64,000 nucleotides of DNA, from NCBI GenBank assembly GCA_028023455.1, contig JAQFVV010000152.1, forward strand, positions 1,926,001-1,990,000. The letters run 5' to 3'. The notes below the pieces were generated by a model that did not search any database, was not told the origin of the DNA, and saw only the letters and a program-made list of their open reading frames with translations. Shown piece by piece: positions 23,745 through 35,301 of this stretch; the first letter of the stretch is position 1, and the number at the start of each line of letters is the position of its first letter. Both the position numbers and the translations under genes were made by a program. The DNA comes from Epiperipatus broadwayi (taxonomy: Eukaryota; Onychophora; Udeonychophora; Euonychophora; Peripatidae).

Positions 23745-26700
23745 TAATATACTTTTATATTATCATATTCTAATTAAATTTATTATTAATTATCAAAATC
23801 AATATATTTCTATAGTATGTACTAATTAAATAAGTATTTATTAAAATCATGAGACTGTGAAGTAAAGTTACAAAGCAATAAGTAGATTTACATTGAGTCA
23901 ATATCTTCCAAGACATTGTCTCAATGGCATAAGAATACTGTCACCTCCTTATTAACTTACTACTACCTCTACAGCATTCTTATGGCTTTTAAATAAAATA
24001 AACTATCTTTAATAATAATAATAAATAAATCTTAACTTTTAATTTTAAAAATATAATTAAATAATCTCAGGTTCTTCTAATTATCTTAAAGTAATGATAA
24101 CTCATGTAAATAAGTATGATATGGGATTTTATATCAAACCTAAATACACCTAACTTATTTTAATAATTATAATACTAATCTTAGAGTATAACTTAATCTT
24201 ATCTATTTCTGATATATCATCAATCATTAAATAAATAATCATATGTATATCTTTTATTTTCATATAGCATCTTAATTTTGGAATAGATCAAAATCTTATA
24301 ATTCAATAATCTGTGGCAATAAATAATATTGTACTCTTATATTATGCATTATAATTACTCTATGACCATTGTAATATGATGTAATAATGTCAATCAATTC
24401 TTATAAATGATAATCAGGAAAATATTGTATTTATTTCTAAAATAATATTAATAAATTCACATTGTGCAAATATTATGTTTGTTCAAATTATCTGCTGTCA
24501 AATGCTGTGGTGTAAAATAATGAACTCGACACACTTTTAAAACAAATTAAACAAATTTATTTACATTAACTTCGACTAAGAATTTATTTACAATATTTAC
24601 AGTTCAAAATTATGAAAACAAAGAAAATAAAAAATGAGAAAATAATAATACAATATGTTTACACTGTTATTAACTCATACTCCTAATAAGTAATTATACA
24701 TCCTTTAAAATGCTGTATTAATAACATTGAAGTATGTTTTCAAAACTTAGACTTTAAATAAATATCAGTGAACTTCAATTATTACACAGAAAAATTTATG
24801 TAAATAATATTTATGTAGCATATGTAAACAATTAAACTTTATTAATTAAATTGCTACATCACTTAAGTATTACTGTTATTCATTTCATCATGTACTAGTA
24901 TGTGTTTACTTTACTATCAGCATTACTTTAATAGCATAATATAGAAACTAATGTATCCTTGTAATGTAATAACAAAGAATTGATTATAATTTTATATTTC
25001 ACTTATTGCAATTCATGTTACAGGTTTTATCAAATATGCATTACATATATGTGTTGTTGAAATAACAATATTATTCAAATCATTCACTAATTTCAAATTA
25101 ATAAAGTATTATATTAGATAAATTTTATGATTCTTTTCTATGTAAAATTATTACTTCATTTTATGTGTTATACTACTCCTTCTTAATAAATTTCTATCTA
25201 TAAAAAATATCCTCTAAACTTATTTAAACTTTCCGGAAAAACAACTTTCAACTTTAAATAAATACTAATTATCCAAAACTATTTATACTCATCATCTATA
25301 TTCAGTAAATCTTCAACTCAAATATAAACTTCTACATAAACTTAACTTAATTTATCCAATAAAACAAAAAATAAAATATAGACTTTTAAAATCTCTTCCT
25401 AACTTGCAATAAAATAATTACCTATGAATAACAAATATAATTCTAATACTATAACATAAACAAAATATTAATATTTATTTACGAAAGAATCATATAATTA
25501 TTCTAAGCTTCTTATGTAATGTTGCATCGTATTTATATCATAAATTCAAATTATGCATATTTAAATAAAACTGTCACTGCCAATATAATGTGTGTGTATT
25601 TTTAAAATATTTATACATCCATTCAACAATAACATCTCAGTTGGTTGATCTAAAGAAAAACATGTCAAATATATTAAAATTATTATAATTATACAATTTT
25701 ACCATAAATAAGATTTAATGTACAGTCCATCTTCCAATATTCTTCGGAATTACAGCTTCATAAAATAATTCACATTTACACTTACGATCATTCTTTAACA
25801 TATTACGTTTTATATTAATTATAAAATAAACTTATGCAATTAATTATTATATTACTTTAGTTATTATTTTAAGAAATGTACCTATCTTATTTTTAATAGA
25901 TTAATACTATTTAACTTTTATATTAGATAAATAAAACAAAATTCATATTACATAAATCCAGCGATGTTTCCTTTTCACCATAAAGTTTTTAATCCTAGGC
26001 ACATATTCACTGGCACACCATTTCCTGTTTCCGGTCCATCACGTGTTTTTAAAAGTTTATGAAAAAAAATGAAAACGTTCTTTTAAAAATAAGTTCCCAC
26101 AAGAAAATAAAATAAAATTAAAATAGTTTATAGGATCCTGGTTTAGTTCTTTTTAAAATATTATTCAAAAGTTATTATTTTAGCTTAGTCTTTAGTTTTA
26201 TGAAAAATTATCATTTAATTATTTTAAATTAACTGGGACGTCCACATATTATTTGCGCATTCCATAAAATATCCAGGTAAGAATAAACTTCTTTATCTAT
26301 AAACGACCAGCGTTTAAATTATTTAAAATTTTTAGCTAATTATATTTCAATTGACTTGCCTTTAAAATTATCAACATTCAGTCTTTTAAACATAAAGACT
26401 TAACAAGGCAAGTATTTATAAAACTACTTTTATTTCTAATATCTTTACCCAAGATATACATTTAAGTTTATAGCTTGCAAAAATACTTTCTTTACACAAA
26501 AGTATTTATTCTTTAAAATATCTATTTTCTAATAGGCAATAGTAATTAGCTTTTAAAATTATATACTGTCCAAAATACTACTTTTCTCCATCTTGTACTT
26601 TTCCGAACTAATCCAGCGTTTGTCATATTTCTAAGGTAAAGTTTCCGATATATTTTCACTATATATGATGTTCCCATGACTATTTGCTTGTAAATTGAGC

Positions 26701-27866
26701 TTCAATTTAGAGACGATTGATAGGAAAATTTAAGTTAACACTGCATGTCTATCATTTAAAACTTTTATAAATTATTTATAATGACACTCTTGTAATTTTA
26801 AAATTGATTTTAAGAGCGTCTATAAATTTACGTAGCTATTTTTTAATAACACAATTAACTTGAAAAATCAATCACGAAGTCCTCTCCTAACAATTGAACT
26901 GAGCTTTTATACCGGAAGAAACTTCCCATTTGATTGGTAGATTAAACAATCAACTTTGCTGGCTTATTTACATATTTACCAACAATACGAAATTAAAAAT
27001 AAATAATGACTTATTTAATATTTAATATTTATTACATTATCAAATTTCTAAATAATCTTTATCGTTTATTTAAATCTATTAAACATTTTTTAAAAATATT
27101 CTTACTTGATTTTAATTTTAACTTTTATAAAATTATTTAAAATAAACTAAGTCTTTTTTTATACGTTATATTTTTAAAGCAATATTTTAAAATCAGATTT
27201 AATATTTCACATTGAATATCTTTATTTTTATCTCGTGATAACTCACGTATTATTTATAAATTTTACAACATAATTTTTAAAATAGTTTTGCAACTTTACT
27301 AAATAACTTCCATGCATGTGTGTGTAAATTTAACAAACATCTGTTCTTTTTACAATAAAAGAAACGCTTCTCATAATCTAAAAATAACTAACAATTGCAT
27401 TTTTTAAAATAAATATTTTTTTAAATAAATAAGATATTATAATAGATTTTAAAATAATTATCCAATATTATTAAAATCAAATATTAATCTTCTATTTAAG
27501 TACTTATAATAATTAATAATATTTATATTCTTTTATAATATTATTTTATCAACAATAAATATATGCATTTAATTTTAACTTGTCTTTTAAACACTTTTAG
27601 CTTTAAATACCTATTTATTAAATATATTAATGCAGTATTGATTATGGCCATTTTTCCCAACTATATATTATAATCATCATCATTTAAAATGTCTCTCTCA
27701 ATATCAGCACAATTTCACATATCAAATACTCATAGATTGCTTTAATTAAACCTTTTGAAATATTACCATAAGCAAAATTAACATCACATATTCAAATATA
27801 TCTTAAATTTAAAATTTTTAATAGATTAGCACAAAAATTAGATGGTGACCCATACAAAAGGGCACA
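23745..27866 (-). repeat. E2 3' LTR (~4.1 kb)
   Basis: On the minus strand it begins TGTGCCC at 27866 directly after the polypurine tract. Similarity to the other LTR is visible from the gap-limited point (~27,200) down to 23745, where it stops abruptly at the word TAATATAC. The true outer end may lie a little further left, because the partner LTR should extend ~108 bp past this point to reach its primer site. Confidence 0.75.
26901..26937 (-). promoter_or_regulatory. E2 LTR core promoter (3' LTR copy)
   Basis: On the minus strand CCAATCA (26937-26931) is followed by GTATAAAAGCTC (26912-26901), a CCAAT box plus a strong TATA box with normal spacing. The same pair is in the other LTR at 34358-34321. 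This places the transcription start about 1 kb inside the LTR. Confidence 0.6.
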
Positions 27867-27884
27867 TATTCCCCTCCTTCGGAT
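27867..27884 (-). other. E2 polypurine tract
   Basis: On the minus strand ATCCGAAGGAGGGGAATA directly precedes the LTR start TGTGCCC. E1 has ATCCGAAGGGGGAGAAAG at the equivalent place, so ten bases upstream and the tract itself are conserved between the two elements. Confidence 0.75.
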
Positions 27885-28708
27885 AAAATTTTAAATTTAA
27901 CATCCATCTTCATCTTCTTTAATCCACATTTATCACTTTTATCTTTCTTATCATTAATCTCATAATAAATTACTTGAACATAACATTTTATAAAGCATTG
28001 AAACATCATCTTAAATCTCAATTAGAAAACACTTTTAAATAAAACTTCAATGATTTCTTTTACTTCATAAAATAAGTTTCACTTTTCTTTACTCATCTCT
28101 TAATTAGGTTACTTTTATTTCCCTAATATTTCTATAAACATTAAATATTTAAATTCTTTTAAATACACCTTTTACATAAACTACTGAAAATACATATTCC
28201 TATAGTTAATACTATATTTTAAACTACTTTATGTATTTTACTTCTAAACTTATTGCTAGTTTCATTAGCAATTTTATAGATCATTGTTTAATAAATCTAT
28301 ATACTTCTCATTTTAAAAGATTAACTTGATCCCTTAAGATTGATCAATTTCATGATCACTACTATAATATAAATTAATCTTTCATAAGATCTACTTACAT
28401 ATACTTTAAATATATGAGTCTTTATACTTTATATCTTTATTACTCAACTTTTACTTAAACATATTTACTTTAATAGCTAATTCCACATTTTATTTTAGTC
28501 ATTCTGACCAAAATTTATTTCTCCCAAAATTATTATTTATTAACTCAATAAATAATATCTTATTATACATATTTTGTAAACTTCTTCAATTAAATCTTTA
28601 TCTATTCTGCTAACTCATCATATATAATAAATTATTTCCTTATGTAAAGCACTATATTTAAACATTACATTAAAATCTTTGTTCACAATACATTCTTAAA
28701 ATTGTAAC

Positions 28709-28819
28709 TCACACTTCAGAAGGAAAGGGAATTAAACTCCTTGCATTATAAGTTCCTTTTTCCCCATCTGGTGTGGTTAACATAAATGCATTCTCCCTTA
28801 CTTTGAAGGTTGCTAACAT
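28709..28819 (-). pseudogene. Orphan integrase C-terminal tail of E2
   Basis: A 36-codon frame reads MLATFKVRENAFML, then four variable residues, then GEKGTYNARSLIPFPSEV and a stop. It aligns with the E1 tail (ENAFML...NKGTYNARSLIPYTSAE) residue for residue over the GPY/F end region. A stop codon lies just upstream in the same frame and no integrase core is present. It lies ~110 bp after gag. Conservation of this scrap in two otherwise dissimilar elements suggests common descent from one pol-deleted ancestor, or a cis-acting use of this DNA. It is not expected to make a useful protein. Confidence 0.7.
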
Positions 28820-28927
28820 AGAACTATCTTATGTTTATTTTGCAAAGCCAAAAAATAATAATAATAATATAATGCCATAATACATTATCAAATACACATC
28901 TTCTTTAAGAATTACCTGTCTTAATTA

Positions 28928-30319
28928 TTATATATCTTCTTCTTTAAATCTAAACTTTAATTCTCTTTCTCCTTTCTTAAATCTCACCTTAACTTTTCCT
29001 ATCTTCTTTCCTTTATTAAGATTATTCTCAAGAAAATCTGTTATAAATTTCTCATGCTTTGGATATTTAAGTCTTACTTTTATCTTGCTTAAATCTTTAT
29101 TCCAATTAAATTTTCCATTTATAACTTCATCATTAGGTATTAAGTTCCTAATTCCTTCAAATAATATTTCTTTAAAAATATCAGCTTGTACATGAATATT
29201 TTTATCATCAATAATACATTTAGATATCACTTCTTGCAGTTTATTCTTAAATTTATTACCACTTATATCTATAATTTTTAATAATTCATGCTCCAACAAC
29301 TTTAAGTACTTTTGCTTTGAAGATTTTGATTTTATCTTCGTAAATCTCCCAAATCTTTTATCATCAACATAATATTTCTTAAAATTATTAATTTGGTCTA
29401 TAGTTCTTTCTCCAACTAACTTTTCATAGGATTTACACATTCCTATCATTTCATTAGTCAATTTAAAATACTCTTTAGGATTCTCCAGTATTCTTTTATA
29501 TAATTCATTCCTACTATTAATTATTTCAATAGATTTTATAGGAATCTCTTTTTTATTCTGAACTATATCTTCTTTAATACTTCTAACTTCTTCATTAATA
29601 TGATTTATATCATTCTTTACTTCATAAATTTCATCTTTTTCATTGAAATTATCACTCTCTATTTTCTGATTTAACTTATCATTTTTTACTTGATATTGGC
29701 CAGTAGATTCTTCTATTTGCTCTTTAACACTTTTAATTGTGCTTTCTGAAAATTCCTGAAGTTTTCTTTCTAAAAATTCTTGATTTCTATCATCAATTTT
29801 CAGTATTTCTAATTTTAAAGACTCAACTACCTCTTCATTTTTATCAAATCTTATATCTATATTATCCATTCTATCTTCCATTTTTTTATTAAAACTCATT
29901 ACAATTGCAGAATTCTCCTTTATTTCTGCTTTAATAGAATTATTTTCCTTTTTCATTTCTTCTTTTAAAGACTTACTCTCCTCTTTCATTTCTTCTCTTA
30001 AAGATTTACTCTCCTCTTTCATTTCTTTCATTTCTTCTTTTAAAGATTTACTCATATCTTGAATCATTACTTTAAAATATTCCTTAAAATCAGACATTAA
30101 AGAATGCTCTACATCTTTCTCAATTTTCACTGCTTCTTTTTCTACAGTTTTAAAAATTATCTCCTCCTCCTCCTCTATTTCGCTATCCATATTTTGAGTT
30201 TTTTCTAATATTATATCTGAATTTGCCAATTTCTCTATTTCTTTACTCTCCACACAACTATTATCCTCAACAACAAAATTGGACATTTCAACTTCTAGAT
30301 CTTTATCCCAATTACTCAT
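28928..30319 (-). CDS. E2 Gag-like coiled-coil protein (463 aa, intact)
   Basis: A single open frame from MSNWDKDLEVEMSNF to a stop at 28928, with no interruption. Residues ~1-75 are acidic with an EIEEEEE run; ~80-260 form a coiled coil with repeated KSL(K/R)EEMKEE units; ~270-463 form a basic, probably globular part (ENPKEYFKLTNEMIGMCKSYEKL... LKFRFKEEDI). No CCHC knuckle and no clear retrotransposon Gag signature are seen, so 'Gag' rests on its position between primer site and integrase tail and on the shared acidic-then-coiled-coil layout with E1. It is the only long intact frame in the window. Strong Lys, Asn and Ile use follows the AT-rich background. Confidence 0.7.
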   Translation of the reverse strand: MSNWDKDLEVEMSNFVVEDNSCVESKEIEKLANSDIILEKTQNMDSEIEEEEEIIFKTVEKEAVKIEKDVEHSLMSDFKEYFKVMIQDMSKSLKEEMKEMKEESKSLREEMKEESKSLKEEMKKENNSIKAEIKENSAIVMSFNKKMEDRMDNIDIRFDKNEEVVESLKLEILKIDDRNQEFLERKLQEFSESTIKSVKEQIEESTGQYQVKNDKLNQKIESDNFNEKDEIYEVKNDINHINEEVRSIKEDIVQNKKEIPIKSIEIINSRNELYKRILENPKEYFKLTNEMIGMCKSYEKLVGERTIDQINNFKKYYVDDKRFGRFTKIKSKSSKQKYLKLLEHELLKIIDISGNKFKNKLQEVISKCIIDDKNIHVQADIFKEILFEGIRNLIPNDEVINGKFNWNKDLSKIKVRLKYPKHEKFITDFLENNLNKGKKIGKVKVRFKKGERELKFRFKEEDI

Positions 30320-31031
30320 TTTTATTTTTTAAAATTCAATTCTATTATTATGCAGTATTTATTATCAATAATTTTCAAAATAATTCCCTATCAATCTTCC
30401 TATCTCCACTCAATTCACTTTTACAATTAATCATAAAATAGTATCTTTAAAAACTCTACACTATTTATTATTAAATAATTGTATAACTTCAAATAACAAA
30501 ATTGTGTCATGTCATTTATTTTTACACCTATGATCCACAGACAATTTGCACATAATATATTATATTAGATATACATTTAAAATATTTTAAGAATTGATAT
30601 GGTCATATTATAAAATAATTATTTGCCACATTTCCATAGTTTACCTATTTATTTACTTATTAACTTAAAATCAACATAGTATTTAATTTTAAATAATCAT
30701 ATTATAGATACCACATGAAAATATAATAACTTTACTAATAAGATCTTTATTCTATTTTATAATCAACATCTAATCAATTATAAATATTGTGATAAAATAC
30801 TAATTATTTATGTTTAATAAACATACTAATCACTAACTCCTAAATTATACATTTTAACATATACACTATTTTACCAACAGATTATACCTATCATTTTACT
30901 CTACTAACATATACTATCCCTAAAATTATGTATCCTAATTCTTAATTAAATATCTAGGCCTAAAACGCTTGAGCGTCAAAATCCATCTTTTCCAACCATC
31001 GGGTTGATAAAATTATAATCCCAACATATCA

Positions 31032-31054
31032 GGCCCACCACGTTGCCGGCGCCA
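31032..31054 (-). other. E2 primer-binding site and leader motif
   Basis: On the minus strand TGGCGCCGGCAACGTGG starts at 31054 and is followed by TGGGCCTGATAT. The TGGCGCC start is common in Ty3/gypsy primer sites, and the GGCCTGATAT that follows is also found right after the E1 site. No CA terminus is directly adjacent on the LTR side, so the exact LTR edge is uncertain. Confidence 0.6.
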
Positions 31055-34000
31055 AAATCCTTCTTACCCTTTGTACCCTTACTTCTCGATGTATAATATA
31101 GTTTGAAATACAACTAGCTCAATTAAATTATAATGCTTAATTAAAATTTGCATATCTATCTTTAATATACTTTTATATTATCATATTCTAATTAAATTTA
31201 TTATTAATTATCAAAATCAATATATTTCTATAGTATGTACTAATTAAATAAGTATTTATTAAAATCATGAGACTATGAAGTAAAGTTACAAAGCAATAAG
31301 TAGATTTACATTGAGTCAATATCTTCCAAGACATTGTCTCAATGGCATAAGAATATTGTCACCTCCTTATTAACTTACTACTACCTCAACAGCATTCTTA
31401 TGGCTTTTAAATAAAATAAACTATCTTTAATAATAATAATAAATAAATCTTAACTTTTAATTTTAAAAATATAATTAAATAATCTCAGGTTCTTCTAATT
31501 ATCTTAAAGTAATGATAACTCATGTAAATAAGTATGATATGGGATTTTATATCAAACCTAAATACACCTAACTTATTTTAATAATTATAATACTAATCTT
31601 AGAGTATAACTTAATCTTATCTATTTCTGATATATCATCAATCATTAAATAAATAATCATATGTATATCTTTTATTTTCATATAGCATCTTAATTTTGGA
31701 ATAGATCAAAATCTTATAATTCAATAATCTGTGGCAATAAATAATATTGTACTCTTATATTATGCATTATAATTACTCTATGACCATTGTAATATGATGT
31801 AATAATGTCAATCAATTCTTATAAATGATAATCAGGAAAATATTGTATTTATTTCTAAAATAATATTAATAAATTCACATTGTGCAAATATTATGTTTGT
31901 TCAAATTATCTGCTGTCAAATGCTGTGGTGCAAAATAATGAACTCGACACACTTTTAAAACAAATTAAACAAATTTATTTACATTAACTTCGACTAAGAA
32001 TTTATTTACAATATTTACAGTTCAAAATTATGAAAACAAAGAAAATAAAAAAATGAGAAAATAATAATACAATATGTTTACACTGTTATTAACTCATACT
32101 CCTAATAAGTAATTATACATCCTTTAAAATGCTGTATTAATAACATTGAAGTATGTTTTCAAAACTTAGACTTTAAATAAATATCAGTGAACTTCAATTA
32201 TTACACAGAAAAATTTATGTAAATAATATTTATGTAGCATATGTAAACAATTAAACTTTATTAATTAAATTGCTACATCACTTAAGTATTACTGTTATTC
32301 ATTTCATCATGTACTAGTATGTGTTTACTTTACTATCAGCATTACTTTAATAGCATAATATAGAAACTAATGTATCCTTGTAATGTAATAACAAAGAATT
32401 GATTATAATTTTATATTTCACTTATTGCAATTCATGTTACAGGTTTTATCAAATATGCATTACATATATGTGTTGTTGAAATAACAATATTATTCAAATC
32501 ATTCATTAATTTCAAATTAATAAAGTATTATATTAGATAAATTTTATGATTCTTTTCTATGTAAAATTATTACTTCATTTTATGTGTTATACTACTCCTT
32601 CTTAATAAATTTCTACCTATAAAAAATATCCTCTAAACTTATTTAAACTTTCCGGAAAAACAACTTTCAACTTTAAATAAATACTAATTATCCAAAACTA
32701 TTTATACTCATCATCTATATTCAGTAAATCTTCAACTCAAATATAAACTTCTACATAAACTTAACTTAATTTATCCAATAAAACAAAAAATAAAATATAG
32801 ACTTTTAAAATCTCTTCCTAACTTGCAATAAAATAATTACCTATGAATAACAAATATAATTCTAATACTATAACATAAACAAAATATTAAAATTTATTTA
32901 CGAAAGAATCATATAATTATTTCTAAGCTTCTTATGTAATGTTGCATCGTATTTATATCATAAATTCAAATTATGCATATTTAAATAAAACTGTCACTGC
33001 CAATATAATGTGTGTGTATTTTTAAAATATTTATACATTCATTCAACAATAACATCTCAGTTGGTTGATCTAAAGAAAAAACATGTCAAATATATTAAAA
33101 TTATTATAATTATACAATTTTTTACCATAAATAAGATTTAATGTACAGTCCATCTTCCAATATTCTTCGGAATTACAGCTTCATAAAATAATTCACATTT
33201 ACACTTACGATCATTCTTTAACATATTACGTTTTATATTAATTATAAAATAAACTTATGCAATTAATTATTATATTACTTTAGTTATTATTTTAAGAAAT
33301 GTACCTATCTTATTTTTAATAGATTAATACTATTTAACTTTTATATTAGATAAATAAAACAAAATTCATATTACATAAATCCAGCGATGTTTCCTTTTCA
33401 CCATAAAGTTTTTAATCCTAGGCACATATTCACTGGCACACCATTTCCTGTTTCCGGTCCATCACGTGTTTTTAAAAGTTTATGAAAAAAATGAAAACGT
33501 TCTTTTAAAAATAAGTTCCCACAAGAAAATAAAATAAAATTAAAATAGTTTATAGGATCCTGGTTTAGTTCTTTTAAAAATATTATTCAAAAGTTATTAT
33601 TTTAATTTAGTCTATAGTTTATAAAAATTTATATTTAATTATTTTAAATTGACTGGGACGTCCACATATTATTTGCGCATTCCATAAAATATCCAGGTAA
33701 GAATAAACTTCTTTATCTATAAACGACCAGCGTTTAAATTATTTAAAATTTTTAGCTAATTATATTTCAATTGACTTGCCTTTAAAATTATCAACATTCA
33801 GTCTTTTAAACATAAAGACTTAACAAGGCAAGTATTTATAAAACTACTTTTATTTCTAATATCTTTACCCAAGATATACATTTAAGTTTATAGCTTGCAA
33901 AAATACTTTCTTTACACAAAAGTATTTATTCTTTAAAATATCTATTTTCTAATAGGCAATAGTAATTAGCTTTTAAAATTATATATTGTCCAAACTACTA

Positions 34001-34613
34001 CTTTTCTCCATCTTGTACTTTTCCGAACTAATCCAGCGTTTGTCATATTTCTAAAGTAAAGTTTCCGATATATTTTCACTATATATGATGTTCCCATGAC
34101 TATTTGCTTGTAAATTGAGCTTCAATTTAGAGACGATTGATAGGGAAAAAATTAAGTTAACACTGCATGTCTATCATTTAAAACTTTTATAAATTATTTA
34201 TAATGACACTCTTGTAATTTTAAAATTGATTTTAAGAGCGTCTATAAATTTACGTAGCTATTTTTAATAACACAATTAACTTGAAAAATCAATCACGAAG
34301 TCCTCTCCTAACAATTGAACTGAGCTTTTATACCGGAAGAAACTTCCCATTTGATTGGTAGATTAAACAATCAACTTTGCTGGCTTATTTACATATTTAC
34401 CAACAATACGAAATTAAAAATAAATAATGACTTATTTAATATTTAATATTTATTACATTATCAAATTTCTAAATAATCTTTATCGTTTATTTAAATCTAT
34501 TAAACATTTTTAAAATATAATCTTACTTGATTTTAATTTTAACTTTTATAAAATTATTTAAAATAAACTAAGTATTTTTTATACGTCATATTTTTAAAAC
34601 AATATTTTAAAAT
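31055..34613 (-). repeat. E2 5' LTR (incomplete, ends in gap)
   Basis: Bases 31163-34613 match the 3' LTR closely. Bases 31055-31162, next to the primer site, do not match the DNA beyond the end of the 3' LTR. The outer part of the LTR (about 0.6 kb by comparison) lies in the assembly gap and does not reappear after it. Confidence 0.75.
34321..34358 (-). promoter_or_regulatory. E2 5' LTR core promoter
   Basis: CCAATCA (34358-34352) and GTATAAAAGCTCA (34333-34321) on the minus strand, unchanged from the other LTR. This copy should drive the gag transcript leftward. Confidence 0.6.
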
Positions 34614-35113
34614 NNNNNNNNNNNNNNNNNNNNNNNNNNNNNNNNNNNNNNNNNNNNNNNNNNNNNNNNNNNNNNNNNNNNNNNNNNNNNNNNNNNNNNN
34701 NNNNNNNNNNNNNNNNNNNNNNNNNNNNNNNNNNNNNNNNNNNNNNNNNNNNNNNNNNNNNNNNNNNNNNNNNNNNNNNNNNNNNNNNNNNNNNNNNNNN
34801 NNNNNNNNNNNNNNNNNNNNNNNNNNNNNNNNNNNNNNNNNNNNNNNNNNNNNNNNNNNNNNNNNNNNNNNNNNNNNNNNNNNNNNNNNNNNNNNNNNNN
34901 NNNNNNNNNNNNNNNNNNNNNNNNNNNNNNNNNNNNNNNNNNNNNNNNNNNNNNNNNNNNNNNNNNNNNNNNNNNNNNNNNNNNNNNNNNNNNNNNNNNN
35001 NNNNNNNNNNNNNNNNNNNNNNNNNNNNNNNNNNNNNNNNNNNNNNNNNNNNNNNNNNNNNNNNNNNNNNNNNNNNNNNNNNNNNNNNNNNNNNNNNNNN
35101 NNNNNNNNNNNNN
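34614..35113. other. Assembly gap (500 N)
   Basis: Exactly 500 N, a conventional placeholder, so the true size is unknown. At minimum it should contain the outer end of the E2 5' LTR, its flank, and possibly the 3' end of the LINE that follows. Confidence 0.95.
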
Positions 35114-35301
35114 ATAGGTTACATCATATCAAGTTGTACATTGTATAATATATTAACAAACTAGGAGATATCATTAATTACAGAAAGAAACACTTTTTTT
35201 TTTATTAGTCTTTAGTACTTGTTATTGTTTTCATAGTTCAGTTCTTACTGTTGGTTCATTCTGGATTTCCATTTTTTCTGAGGTTATGTTTTGTGTTTTC
35301 A

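Larger units (their letters stand above)
23745..34613 (-). mobile_element. E2: second non-autonomous long-LTR gag element (minus strand)
   Basis: Long direct repeats (23745-~27260 and 31163-34613, about 99% alike by eye) flank a 3.2-kb interior that holds, reading on the minus strand, a primer site (31054), an intact gag (30319-28928), an orphan integrase tail (28819-28709) and a polypurine tract next to TGTGCC at 27866. No protease, RT, RNase H or integrase core is present. The 5' LTR runs into an assembly gap, so its outer end and the target duplication cannot be seen. The LTR length inferred from the 3' copy is about 4.1 kb. LTRs and gag show no obvious similarity to E1, but the leader, tract and integrase-tail signatures match. 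Confidence 0.8.
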
